From: Sympetrum striolatum
Taxonomy: Eukaryota; Arthropoda; Insecta; Odonata; Libellulidae
Reading direction: 5' to 3'
Length of the DNA stretch: 64,000 nucleotides
Assembly: GCA_947579665.1 (NCBI GenBank)
Contig: OX388344.1
Location: forward strand, 10,844,346 to 10,908,345
Every line of letters starts with the position of its first letter. The first letter of the stretch is position 1. Both the position numbers and the translations under genes were made by a program. Positions 1-10,300 of the stretch are shown in pieces. Below the pieces are notes generated by a model. That model did no database searches. It was given only the letters and a program-made list of their open reading frames with translations, and was not told where the DNA came from.

Positions 1-970
1 TAAAAATTCGGTGAAATTTTCATTTTTCCATGCTTTTTTCGAGCATATCATTGCAAAATCTCGGAAAAAAGGGCCAAATAGAGAAAAAATGTTGAAATCT
101 CGGTGAAACTAACCGATTTCAATTATTTTTTCGATTACATCTTGGTAAAATCATGAAAACAAGGCATAATATACGAGAAAAATTGAAATTTCGTTAAAAA
201 TTATTCTTTTTCGATGCTTTTTCCAGAAATTGCTTTTCAAAATCACGAGAAATAAGCAAAAATAGAGGATAAAATTGAGAATTTGGTAAAATAATCTGTT
301 TTCGATAAGTTTTTCGATCAACACCTATATATAAATCACGAAAACTATGGCAAAATAGAGGAAAAAAGATAAAATAGGGGGATAAAATTGAGAATTCGGT
401 GAACTTTTCATTTTTCCATGCTTTTTTCGATCATATCCTGGCAAAATCTCGGAAAAAAAGGCCAAATAGAGAAAAAAAGTTGAAATTTCGGTGAAATTAT
501 CCGATTTCAATTCTTTTTTCGTTCATATCTTCGTTAAATCATGAAAACCTAGGCAAAACAGACAAGAAAAATTGATATTTTGTTAAAAATTATTCTTTTT
601 CGATGCTTTTTTCAATAATTTCTTGTCAAAATCACGAAAAATAAGCAAAAATATAGGAAAAAAATTGAGAATTTGGTGAACGTTTCATTTTTCCATGCTT
701 GGTTCGATCATATCCTGGAAAATCTCGGAAAAAATGGCCAAATAGAGAAAAAAGTTGAAATTTCGGTGAAATCATCCGATTTCAATTATTTTTTCGATCA
801 TATCTTGTTAAAATCATGAAAACAAAGGCAAAATAAACGAGAAAAATTGAAATTTCATTTAAAATTATTCTATTTCGATGCTTTTTTCAATCATTTCTTG
901 TCAAAATAACGAAAACTAAGAGAATATAGGTGGAAAAAATTGTGAATTCAGTGAACTTTTCATTTTTCCA
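1..970. repeat. Higher-order block, copies at 4918-5887 and 26131-27100
   Basis: This stretch aligns with a shift of 4,917 to 4918-5887, and through the larger duplication to 26131-27100. It is also related to the sequence from about 39205. Similarity ends near 970, where this copy keeps a GCTTTTTTCGATCATATCC core while the other copies change to GCTTTTTTTGGTCATATCC followed by AACGGAAACTAGAGCC. By eye the copies differ by scattered substitutions only. Confidence 0.75.
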
Positions 971-3900
971 TGCTTTTTTCGATCATATCCTGGCAAAATC
1001 TCGGAAAAAAGACCAAATAGAGAAAAAAAAGTTGAAATTTCGGTGAAATTATCCGATTTCAATTATTTTTTCGATCATATCTTGTTAAAATCATGAAAAC
1101 TAAGGCAAAATAAACGAGAAAAATTGAAATTTCGTTAAAAATTATTCTTTTTCGATGCTTTTTTCAATAATTTCTTGTCAAAATCACGAAAAAGATGCAA
1201 AAATAGAGGAAAAAATTAAAAATTCGGTGAACTTTTAATTTTTCCATGATTTTTTCGAGCATATCATTGCAAAATCTCGGAAAATAGGGCCAAATAGAGA
1301 AAAAAAGTTGAAATCTCGGTGAAACTAACCGATTTCAATTATTTTTTCGATTATATCTTGGTAAAATCATGAAAACCAAGGCATAATATAATAGAAAAAT
1401 TGAAATTTCGTTAAAAATTATTCTATTTCGATGCTTTTTTCAATAATATCTTGTCAAAATCACGAAAAATAAGCAAATATAGATGAAAAAAATTAATAAT
1501 TCGGTAAACTTTCATTATTCCATGCTTTTTTCGATCGTATCGTGGTAAAATCTCGGAAAAAAAGGCAAAATAGAGAAAAAAAGTTGAAATTTCTGTAAAA
1601 TTATTCGATTTCAGTTCTTTATTCGATCATACCATCGTAAAATCATGTAAACCAACGCAAAAACAAACTAGAAAAGTTGAAATGTCGTTAAATATTATAT
1701 TTTTTCGAAGCTTTTTTCAATAATTTCTTGTCAAAATCACGAAAAATTAGCGAAAATAGAGGAAAAAAATTGAGAATTTGGTGAACGTTTCATTTTTCCA
1801 TGCTGTTTTTGATCATATCCTGGCAAAATCTCGGAAAAAAAGGCCAAATAGAGAAAAAACGTTCAAATTTCGGTTAAATTATCAGATTTCAATTCTTTTT
1901 TCGATCATATCTGGGTGAAATCATGAAAACTGACGAAAAATAGGCGAGAAAAATTGAAATTTTTTAAAAAATTATTCGTTTTCGATGCTTTTTTTTATCA
2001 TTTCTAGTCAAAATCACGAAAACTAAGGAAAAATAAAGGAAAAAAGTTGAAAGTTCGGTGAAGTTATCCGTTTTCCATGCTTTTTTCGATCATATCTTAG
2101 ATAAATCACGAATACTATGGCAAAATAGAGGAGAAAAGTTGAAATAACGGTGAAATTATCCGTTTTCGCTACTTTTTTCAATAATATCTTCACAGAATCA
2201 TGAAAACTTAGGCCAAATAGCGGAAAAAAGTTGAAATTTCGGTGAAATTATCCGATGTTTTTCTTTTTTCGATGATATCTTCACAAAATCATGAAAAATA
2301 ATGCCACAAAGAGGAGAAAAGTTCAAATTTCGTAGAAATTGTCCGGTTTCCATACTTTTTTCGATCATATTTTGGGAAAAAAACGAAAACTAAGGCAAAA
2401 TAGAGGAAAAAAGTTGAAATTACTTTGAAATTGTCCGTTGTCGATGCTTTTTGCGTTCATATCTTGGGTATATCACTAAAACTATGGCAAAATAGAGGAA
2501 AAAGGTTGAAATTACGGTGAAACTATCCGTTTTCGATACTTTTTTCTATCATTTCTTGTCAAAATCACGAATACTAGGGAATATAAAGGAAATAAGATGA
2601 AATTTCGGTGAAATTGTCCGTTTTTGATGCTTTTTTCGATCATATCTGGGTGAAATCATGAAAACTAAGGCAGAATAGACGAGAAAAATTGAAATTTCCT
2701 TAAAAATTATTCTTTTTCGATGCTTTTTCCAGAAATTTTCTGTCAAAATCACGAAAATAAGCAAAAAAAGAGGAAAAAATTGAGAATTTGGTAAAATAAT
2801 CTGTTTTCGACGCGTTTTTCGATCATAACCTATATATAAATCACGATAACTATGGCAAAATAGAGAAAAAAAGATAAAATAGGGGGATAAAATTGAGAAT
2901 TCGGTGAACTTTTCATTTTTCCATGCTTTTTTCGATCATATCCTGGCAAAATCTCGGAAAAAAGGCAAAATAGAGAAAAAAAAGTTGAAATTTCGGTGAA
3001 ATTATCCGATTTCAATTCTTTTTTCGATCATATCTTCGTAATATAATGAAAACCAAAGCAAAACAGACTAGAAAAATTGAAATTTCGTTAAAAATAATTC
3101 TTTTTCGATGCTTTTTTCAATCATTTCTTGCAAAAATCACGAAAAATAAGCAAAAATAGAGGAAAAATTTGAGAATTCGGTAAGATAATCCGTTTTTGGT
3201 GCTTTTTTCGATCATATCTTAGATAAATCACGAAAACTAAGGCAAAATAGAGGAAAAAAGTTGAGAATTTGGTGGACGTTTCATTTTTCCATGCTATTTT
3301 TGATCATATCATTGCAAAATCTCGGAAAAAAAGGCCAAATAGAGAAAAAGAGTTGAAAATTTTCGTGAAATTATCCGATTTCAATTCTTTCAATCATATC
3401 TTGGTGTAATCATGAAAACTAAGGAAAAATAGGCAAGAAAAATTGAATTTTCATTAAAAATTATTATTTTTCGATGCATTTTTCATTAATTTCTTGTCAA
3501 AATCACGAAAAAGAAGCAAAAATAGAGGAAAAAATTAAAAATTCGGTGAACTTTTCATTTTTCCATGATTTTTTCGAGCATATCATTGCAAAATCTCGGA
3601 AAATAGGGCCAAATAGAGAAAAAAAGTTCAAAACCTCGGTGAAACTAACCGATTTCAATTATTTTTTAGATTATATCTTGGTAAAATCATGAAAACCAAG
3701 GCATAATATAATAGAAAAATTGAAATTTCGGTGAAATTATCCGATTTCAATTTTTTTTCGTTCATATCTTCGTTAAATCATGAAAACCTAGGCAAAACAG
3801 ACTAGAAAAATTGAAATTTTGTTAAAAATTATTCTTTTTCGATGCTTTTTTCAATAATTTCTTGTCAAAATCACGAAAAATAAGCAAAAATATAGGAAAA

Positions 3901-6263
3901 AAATTGAGAATTTGGTGAACGTTTCATTTTTCCATGCGTGGTTCGATCATATCCTGGAAAATCTCGGAAAAAAAGGCCAAATAGAGAAAAAAGTTGAAAT
4001 TTCGGTGAAATCATCCGATTTCAATTATTTTTTCGATCATATCTTGTTAAAATCATGAAAACAAAGGCAAAATAAACGAGAAAAATTGAAATTTCATTTA
4101 AAATTATTCTATTTCGATGCTTTTTTCAATCATTTCTTGTCAAAATAACGAAAACTAAGAGAATATAGGTGGAAAAAATTGTGAATTCAGTGAACTTTTC
4201 ATTTTTCCATGCTTTTTTTGGTCATATCCTGGCAAAATAACGGAAACTAGAGCCAAGTAGAGGAAAAAAGTTGAAACTCCGGTGAAATCATCTTATTTCA
4301 ATTCTTATTTCGATCATATCTTCGTAAAATCATGAAAACCAAGGAAAAACAGACTAGAAAAATTGAAATTTTTTTTTTAAATTATTCGTTTTCGCTACTT
4401 TTTTCAATAATATCTTCACAGAATCATGAAAACTTAGGCTAAATAGCGGAAAAAAGTTGAAATTTCGGTGAAATTATCCGATGTTTTTCTTGTTTCGATG
4501 ATATCTTCACAAAATCATGAAAAATAATGCCAAAAAGAGGAGAAAAGTTCAAATTTCGTAGAAATTGTCCGGTTTCCATACTTTTTTCGATCATATTTTG
4601 GGAAAAAAACGAAAACTAAGGCTAAATAGAGGAAAAAGGTTGAAATTACGGTGAAACTATCCGTTTTCGATACTTTTTTCTATCATTTCTTGTCAAAATC
4701 ACGAATACTAGGGCAATATAAAGGAAGTAAGATGAAATTTCGGTGAAATTGTCCGTTTTCGATGCTTTTTTCGATCATATCTGGGTGAAATCATGAAAAC
4801 TAAGGAAAAATAGGCAAGAAAAATTGAAATTTCATTAAAATTTATTATTTTTCGATGCTTTTTTCAATAACTTCTTGTCAAAATCACGAAAAAGAAGCCA
4901 AAATAGAGGAAAAAAATTAAAAATTCGGTGAAATTTTCATTTTTCCATGCTTTTTTCGAGCATATCATTGCAAAATCTCGGAAAATAGGGCCAAATAGAG
5001 AAAAAATGTTGAAATCTCGGTGAAACTAACCGATTTCAATTATTTTTTCGATTATATCTTGGTAATATCATGAAAACAAGGCATAATATACGAGAAAAAT
5101 TGAAATTTCGTTAAAAATTATTCTTTTTCAATGCTTTTTCCAGAAATTGCTTTTCAAAATCACGAAAAATAAGCAAAAATAGAGGATAAAATTGAGAATT
5201 TGGTAAAATAATCTGTTTTCGATAAGTTTTTCGATCATAACCTACATATAAATCACGAAAACTATGGCAAAATAGAGGAAAAAAGATAAAATAGGGGGAT
5301 AAAATTGAGAATTCGGTGAACTTTTCATTTTTCCATGCTTTTTTCGATCATATCCTGGCAAAATCTCGGAAAAAAAGGCCAAATAGAGAAAAAAAGTTGA
5401 AATTTCGGTGAAATTATCCGATTTCAATTCTTTTTTCGTTCATATCTTCGTTAAATCATGAAAACCTAGGCAAAACCGACTAGAAAAATTGAAATTTTAT
5501 TAAAAATTATTCTTTTTCGATGCTTTTTTCAATAATTTCTTGTCAAAATCACGAAAAATAAGCAAAAATATAGGAAAAAAATTGAGAATTTGGTGAACGT
5601 TTCATTTTTCCATGCTTGGTTCGATCATATCCTGGAAAATCTCGGAAAAAATGGCCAAATAGAGAAAAAAGTTGAAATTTCGGTGAAATCATCCGATTTC
5701 AATTATTTTTTCGATCATATCTTGTTAAAATCATGAAAACTAAGGCAAAATATACGAGAAAAATTGAAATTTCATTTAAAATTATTCTATTTCGATGCTT
5801 TTTTCAATCATTTCTTGTCAAAATAACGAAAACTAAGAGAATATAGGTGGAAAAAATTGTGAATTCAGTGAACTTTTCATTTTTCCATGCTTTTTTTGGT
5901 CATATCCTGGCAAAATAACGTGAACTAGAGCCAAGTAGAGGAAAAAAGTTGAAACTCCGGTGAAATCATCTTATTTCAATTCTTATTGCGATCATATCTT
6001 CGTAAAATCATGAAAACAAGGCATACTATACGAGAAAAATTGAAATTTCGTTAAAAATTATTCTTTTTCGATGCTGTTTTCAATAATTTCTTGTCAAAAT
6101 CATGAAAAATAAGCAAAAATAGATGAAAAAATAATGAATTCGGTGATCTTTCATTATTCCATAAGGCCAAATAGAGAAAAAACGTTCAAATTTCGGTTAA
6201 ATTATCAGATTTCAATTCTTTTTTCGATCATATCTGGGTGAAATCATGAAAACTAAGGCAAAA
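447..6263. repeat. Large higher-order block, copy 1 (copy 2 at 21660-27476)
   Basis: Landmarks at 1501, 2549, 2830, 3474, 4387, 5242 and 6257 recur at +21,213 or +21,214, so about 5.8 kb is colinear with 21660-27476. Differences are sparse, for example GACCAAATAG near 1012 against GATCAAATAG near 22226. The block ends where the mobile element is inserted. A type C monomer lacking its centre (CCATAAGGCC near 6160) is shared with the other copies, so that deletion predates the duplication. Confidence 0.85.
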
Positions 6264-6286
6264 AAATCTGATGTGGCCAGCACATG

Positions 6287-6300
6287 ACTTTCTCCATATA
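6287..6300 (+). repeat. 5' sub-terminal inverted repeat of the element
   Basis: ACTTTCTCCATATA is the exact reverse complement of 7312-7325 (TATATGGAGAAAGT). It lies about 20 bases inside the apparent left edge, while its partner sits at the extreme right edge, so the ends are asymmetric. Confidence 0.8.
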
Positions 6301-6480
6301 TAAGATGTAAATATTTATCTACCGCAGTAATTTCGAACTCTATATTCCATCTAAACTTGGAATATGAGTGATTAATATATATATATATTATTATCTTTGA
6401 CGCCAAAAACATATATAATAATGTTTTACGGGACATGATCAATGAAAAACGATGAAATTGGCATTTCGCCCATAGAGCCC

Positions 6481-6797
6481 AGAGCGCCCACAAAGTACAT
6501 AATCAGCAACTTCCGGTTTATCAGTATTTCATGAATAACTCCTACACAATCAGTGATAGAAAAATATGTTTCAACCAAAAGTTATAGTAAATTTTATTTT
6601 CTAAAACTTTTATAAATAATAGTTTATACCTAAATATCATATTTATGGAGATATTTTGAAAACCGGAAATGAGCTTTGAAGAATACAGCTCGACTTCCGG
6701 TAAACCGATTGACTCCAAAAACTAATCAACTCTTAAGAAACTAAATAAAGTACTATATATGAAATTAAGTGTTGATATAATGCATCGTTTTTAAGTT
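6481..6797. repeat. Element internal tandem unit 1 (317 bp)
   Basis: Begins with AGAGCGCCCACAAAGTACAT. It contains an ACTTCCGGTT motif, a conserved TTATGGAGATATTTTGAAAA block and a hairpin at 6662-6701. Unit 2 starts 317 bp later with the same order of motifs. The units differ by many substitutions, so the internal duplication is older than the insertion. Confidence 0.85.
6662..6701. repeat. Imperfect hairpin within unit 1
   Basis: ACCGGAAATGAGCT is followed 11 bases later by AGCTCGACTTCCGGT, whose reverse complement matches except for one mismatch and a one-base bulge. The same structure occurs 316 bp downstream in unit 2 with a changed loop. Confidence 0.7.
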
Positions 6798-7113
6798 AGA
6801 GCGCCCACAAAGTACATAACGGCTACTTCCGGTTCATCGGTATTTCACGAATAACTCCTAATCAACCGGTGATACAAAAATATGTTAAATACAAAAGTTA
6901 TAGTAAATTACATTATCTAAAACTTTTATAAGTAATACAATGCACGTATATATCATATTTATGGAGATATTTTGAAAACCGGAAATGAGCTATAATGAAT
7001 GAAGCTCGACTTCCGGTCAACCGATTTACTCCAAAAACTAATCAACTCTGACAGCACACACCACAGTACTATATACGAAGTTTGGTATTAATACGACCAA
7101 TAGTTTTCACGAT
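6798..7113. repeat. Element internal tandem unit 2 (316 bp)
   Basis: Second copy of the AGAGCGCCCAC-headed unit. It carries the ACTTCCGGTT motif, the TTATGGAGATATTTTGAAAA block and a hairpin at 6978-7017. A third head (AGAGCGCCCACT at 7114) is cut off by the (CA)n tract, so the array once held at least a partial third unit. Confidence 0.85.
6978..7017. repeat. Imperfect hairpin within unit 2
   Basis: The arms ACCGGAAATGAGCT and AGCTCGACTTCCGGT are kept as in unit 1, while the loop differs (TATAATGAATGA region). Arm conservation against loop change is what structural constraint would give, though two copies are too few to prove it. Confidence 0.65.
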
Positions 7114-7126
7114 AGAGCGCCCACTA

Positions 7127-7143
7127 ACACACACACACATACA

Positions 7144-7196
<53 letters not shown>

Positions 7197-7203
7197 ACAG
7201 ACA
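7127..7203. repeat. (CA)n microsatellite in the element
   Basis: A CA-dinucleotide run with a few interruptions (CATACAGA near 7139 and CATACACAGACA near 7190). It separates the 317-bp units from the 3' tail of the element. Confidence 0.95.
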
Positions 7204-7293
7204 TCATTCCGAAAATAGTCAAAACGTGTTCTAGGGACCCCAAAACATGTATTTCCGTTGAAATCTCGAAGTCGAATTTTTTCATGAAAACAA
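7204..7293. other. Element 3' tail preceding the terminal hairpin
   Basis: Unique sequence between the microsatellite and the hairpin, including GTGTTCTAGGGACCCCAAAA. It has no frame of interest. By position it would be the 3' end recognised in mobilisation, but that is inference. Confidence 0.5.
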
Positions 7294-7326
7294 TACTTTC
7301 TCTATACTTCGTATATGGAGAAAGTA
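7294..7326. repeat. 3' terminal hairpin of the element
   Basis: TACTTTCTCTATAC, a TTC loop, then GTATATGGAGAAAGTA. The arms pair along their length except for two unpaired bases on the right arm. The right arm is also the partner of the 5' inverted repeat at 6287-6300. Confidence 0.8.
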
Positions 7327-10300
7327 ATAAACGAGAAAAATTGAAATTTCATTAAAAATTATTCTTTTTCGATGCTTTTTTCAATCATTTCTTGTTAAAA
7401 TCATGAAAACTAAGGCAAAACAGACTAGAAAAATTGAAATTTTGTTAGAAATTATTTTTTTCGATGCTTTTTCCAGAAATTTCTTTACAAAATCACGAAA
7501 AATAAGTAATAATAGAGGAAAAAATTGAGAATTTGGTAAAATAATCTGTTTTCGATTTGTTTTTCGATCATATCTTAGATAAATCGCGAAAACTATGGCA
7601 AATTAGAAAAAAAAGTTGAAATTTTGGTGAAAATATTCGATTTCAATTCTTTTTTCGATCATATCAGGGTGAAATCATGAAAACTAGCAAACTAGACGAG
7701 AAAAATTGAAATTGCATTGAAAATTATTATTTTTCGATGCTTTTTCAATCATTTCTTGCCAAAATCACGAAAAATAAGCAAAAATAGAGGAAAAAGTTGA
7801 GAATTCGGTAAAATAATCCGTTTTCGATGCTTTTTTCGATCATATCTTAGATAAATCAAGAAAACTGAATCAAAATAGAGGAAAAAAGTTGAAATTTCTG
7901 TGAAATAATTCGATTTCAGTTCTTTATTCGATCATTTGTTGTTAAAATCATGAAAACTAAGGCAAAATAGACGAGAAAAATTGAAATTTCATTAAAAATT
8001 ATTCTTTTTCGATGATTTTTTCAATCATTTCTTGTCAAAATCACGAAAAATAAGCATAAATAGAGGAAAAAAATTGAGAATTCGGTAAATCTTTCATTTT
8101 TCCATGCTTTTTTTGATCATATCATTGCAAAATCTTGGTAAATAGTGCCAAATAGAGAAAAATAGTTGAAATCTCGGTGAAACTAACCGATTTCATTTAT
8201 TTTTTCGATCATATCTTGTTCAAATCATGAAAACTAAGGCAAAATATACAAGAAAATTGAAATTTCGTTAAAATTTTTTTTTTTTCAATGCTTTCCTCGA
8301 TAATTTCTTGTCAAAATCACGAAAACTAAGAGAAAATTGAGGAAAAAAGTTGCAAGTTCGATAAAGAAATCCGTTTTACATGCTTTTTTCGATCATAACT
8401 TAGATAAATCACGAATCATATAGCAAAATAGCGGAGAAAAGTTGAAATTTCGGTGAAATTATAAGATTTCAATTCTTTTTTCGATCATATCTGGGTGAAA
8501 TCATGAAAACTAGCAAAATAGACGAGAAAAATTGAAATTGCATTAAAAATAATTATTTTTCGATGCTTTTTCAATCATATCTTGCCAAAATCACGAAAAA
8601 TAAGCAAAAATATAGGAAAAAGTAGAGAATTCGGTAAAATAATCCATTTTCGATGCTTTTTTCGATCATATCTTACATAAATCAAGAAAACTGAGGCAAA
8701 ATAGAGGAAAAAAGTTGAAATTTCTGTGAAATTATTCGATTACAGTTCTTTATTCGATCATTTCTTGTTAAAATCATGAAAACTAAGGCAAAATAAACGA
8801 GAAAAATTGAAATTTCATTAAAAATTATTCTTTTACGATGCTTTTTTCAATAATATCTCGTCAAAATCACGAATAATAAGCAAAAATAGAAGAAAAAAAT
8901 TGAGAATTTGGTGAATTTTTCATTTTTCCATGCTTTTTTCGATCATATCCTGGCAAAATCTCGGAAAAAAAGGCAAAATAGAGAAAAAAAGTTAAATCTC
9001 GGTGAAACTAACCCATTTCATTTATTTTTTCGATCATATCTTGTTAAAATCATGAAAACTAAGGCAAAATAGACGAGAAAAATTGAAATTTCGTTAAAAA
9101 TTATTCTTTAACGATGCTTTTTTCAATCATTTCTTGTCAAAATCACGAAAAATAAACATAAATAGAGGAAAAAAATTGAGAATTCGGTGAATCTTTCATT
9201 TTCCCATGCTTTTTTCGATTATATCCTGGCAATATCTCGGAAAAAAGGCCAAATAGAGAAAAAAAGTTGAAATTTCGGTGAAATTATCCGATTTCAATTT
9301 TTTTTTTCGATCATATATTCGTATAATCATGAAATCCAAGGCAAAATAGACAAAAAAATTGAAATTTCGTTAAAAATTATTCTTTTTCGATGCTTTTTTC
9401 AATCACTTCTTGTCATAATCACGAAAAATTAGCAAAAATAGAGGAAAATAATTGAGAATTCGGCGAACTTTTCATTTTTCCATGCTTTTTTCGATCATAT
9501 CTTAGATAAATCACGAATAATATGGCAAAATAGCGGAGAAAAGTTTAAATTACGGTGAAATTTTCAGTTTTCGCTACTTTTTTCAATAATATCTGGACAT
9601 AATCATGAAAACTTATGCCATTAAGAGGAAAAAAGTTCAAATTTCGTTGAAATTGTCCGTTGTCGATGCTATTTTTGATCATATCTTGGATAAATCACGA
9701 AAACAAAGGCAAAATGGAGGCGAAATATTGAAATTCCTTTGTATTTATCAGATTTCGATACTCTTTTCGATCACATCTTGTTAAAATCATAAAAACTAAG
9801 GCAAATAGACGAGAGAAATTGAAATTTAATTAAAAATTATTCTTTTTCGATGCTTTTTTCAATAATTTCTTGTCAAAATCACGAAAAATAAGCCAAAATA
9901 GAGGAAAAAAATTAGGAATTCGGTGAATTTTTCATTTTTCCATGCTTTTTTCGATCATGTCCTGGCAAAATCTCGGAAAAAAAGGCCAAATAGAGAAAAA
10001 AAGTTAAATCTCCGTGAAACTAACCGATTTAATTTATTTTTTCGATCATATCTTGTTAAAATCATGAAAACTAAGGCAAAATAGACGAGAAAAATTGAAA
10101 TTTAATTAAAAATTATTATTTTTCGATGCTTTTTTCAATCATTTCTTGCCAAAATCACGAAAAATAAGCAAAAATAGAGGAAAAAATTGAGAATGCGGTA
10201 CAATAATCCGTTTTCGACGCTTTTTTCGATCATATCTTAGATAAATCACGAAAACTAAGTCAAAATAGTGAAAAAAAGTTGAAATTTCTGTGAAATTATT

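Larger units (their letters stand above)
1..6263. repeat. AT-rich ~92-bp satellite array, left arm
   Basis: Head-to-tail monomers of about 92 bp, all in one orientation. The CTTTTTTC tract recurs with its final C at 520, 613, 705 and 795, then near 1072 and 1348 for each third unit, giving a trimer period of 275-277. Types A (ATCCGATTTCAATTC), B (TTCTTTTTCGATGC) and C (TTCATTTTTCCATGC) alternate for the first 1.9 kb. From about 1,950 to 2,600 and from 4,381 to 4,760 other types intrude (TTTTCGCTAC, TTTCCATAC, TTGTCGATGC, TTTTCGATAC). No open frame exceeds about 72 codons apart from a chimeric one at the element junction, and nothing looks like a gene. Confidence 0.97.
6264..7325. mobile_element. 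Non-autonomous element inserted in satellite (Helentron/HINE-like by structure)
   Basis: About 1.06 kb of sequence unrelated to the satellite interrupts a monomer. The same monomer is uninterrupted in duplicated blocks near 27471-27480 and 40550-40560 (AAGGCAAAATAAACGAG). Comparison puts the left edge inside the A-run at 6260-6266 and the right edge near 7325, with at most a 2-base AA overlap as target duplication. Inside are a 14-bp inverted repeat (6287-6300 with 7312-7325), an (AT)n stretch near 6374-6388, two 317-bp tandem units (6481-7113), a (CA)n tract and a 3' terminal hairpin. No transposase, reverse transcriptase or helicase frame is visible. Sub-terminal inverted repeats offset from the 5' end, a microsatellite and a 3' hairpin fit Helentron-derived HINE elements, but a different class of miniature element is possible. 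Insertion is well supported; the class is inference. Confidence 0.8.

Noticed and set aside
2205..2215. TTAGGC hexamers (ACTTAGGCC) as telomeric repeat
   Set aside because: They occur singly, once per TTTTCGCTAC-type monomer, never as a tandem hexamer run.
6212..6493. Minus-strand open frame of 93 codons at the element junction
   Set aside because: It runs from element sequence into satellite, has no recognisable domain, and is created by the insertion itself.
7127..7203. (CA)n tract as an independent genomic microsatellite
   Set aside because: It lies inside the inserted element between its internal units and its 3' tail, so it is part of the element.
6264..7325. LTR retrotransposon or SINE
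   Set aside because: There are no direct terminal repeats, no poly-A tail, no tRNA-like promoter boxes that I can recognise and no long target duplication. The 317-bp repeats are internal and tandem.
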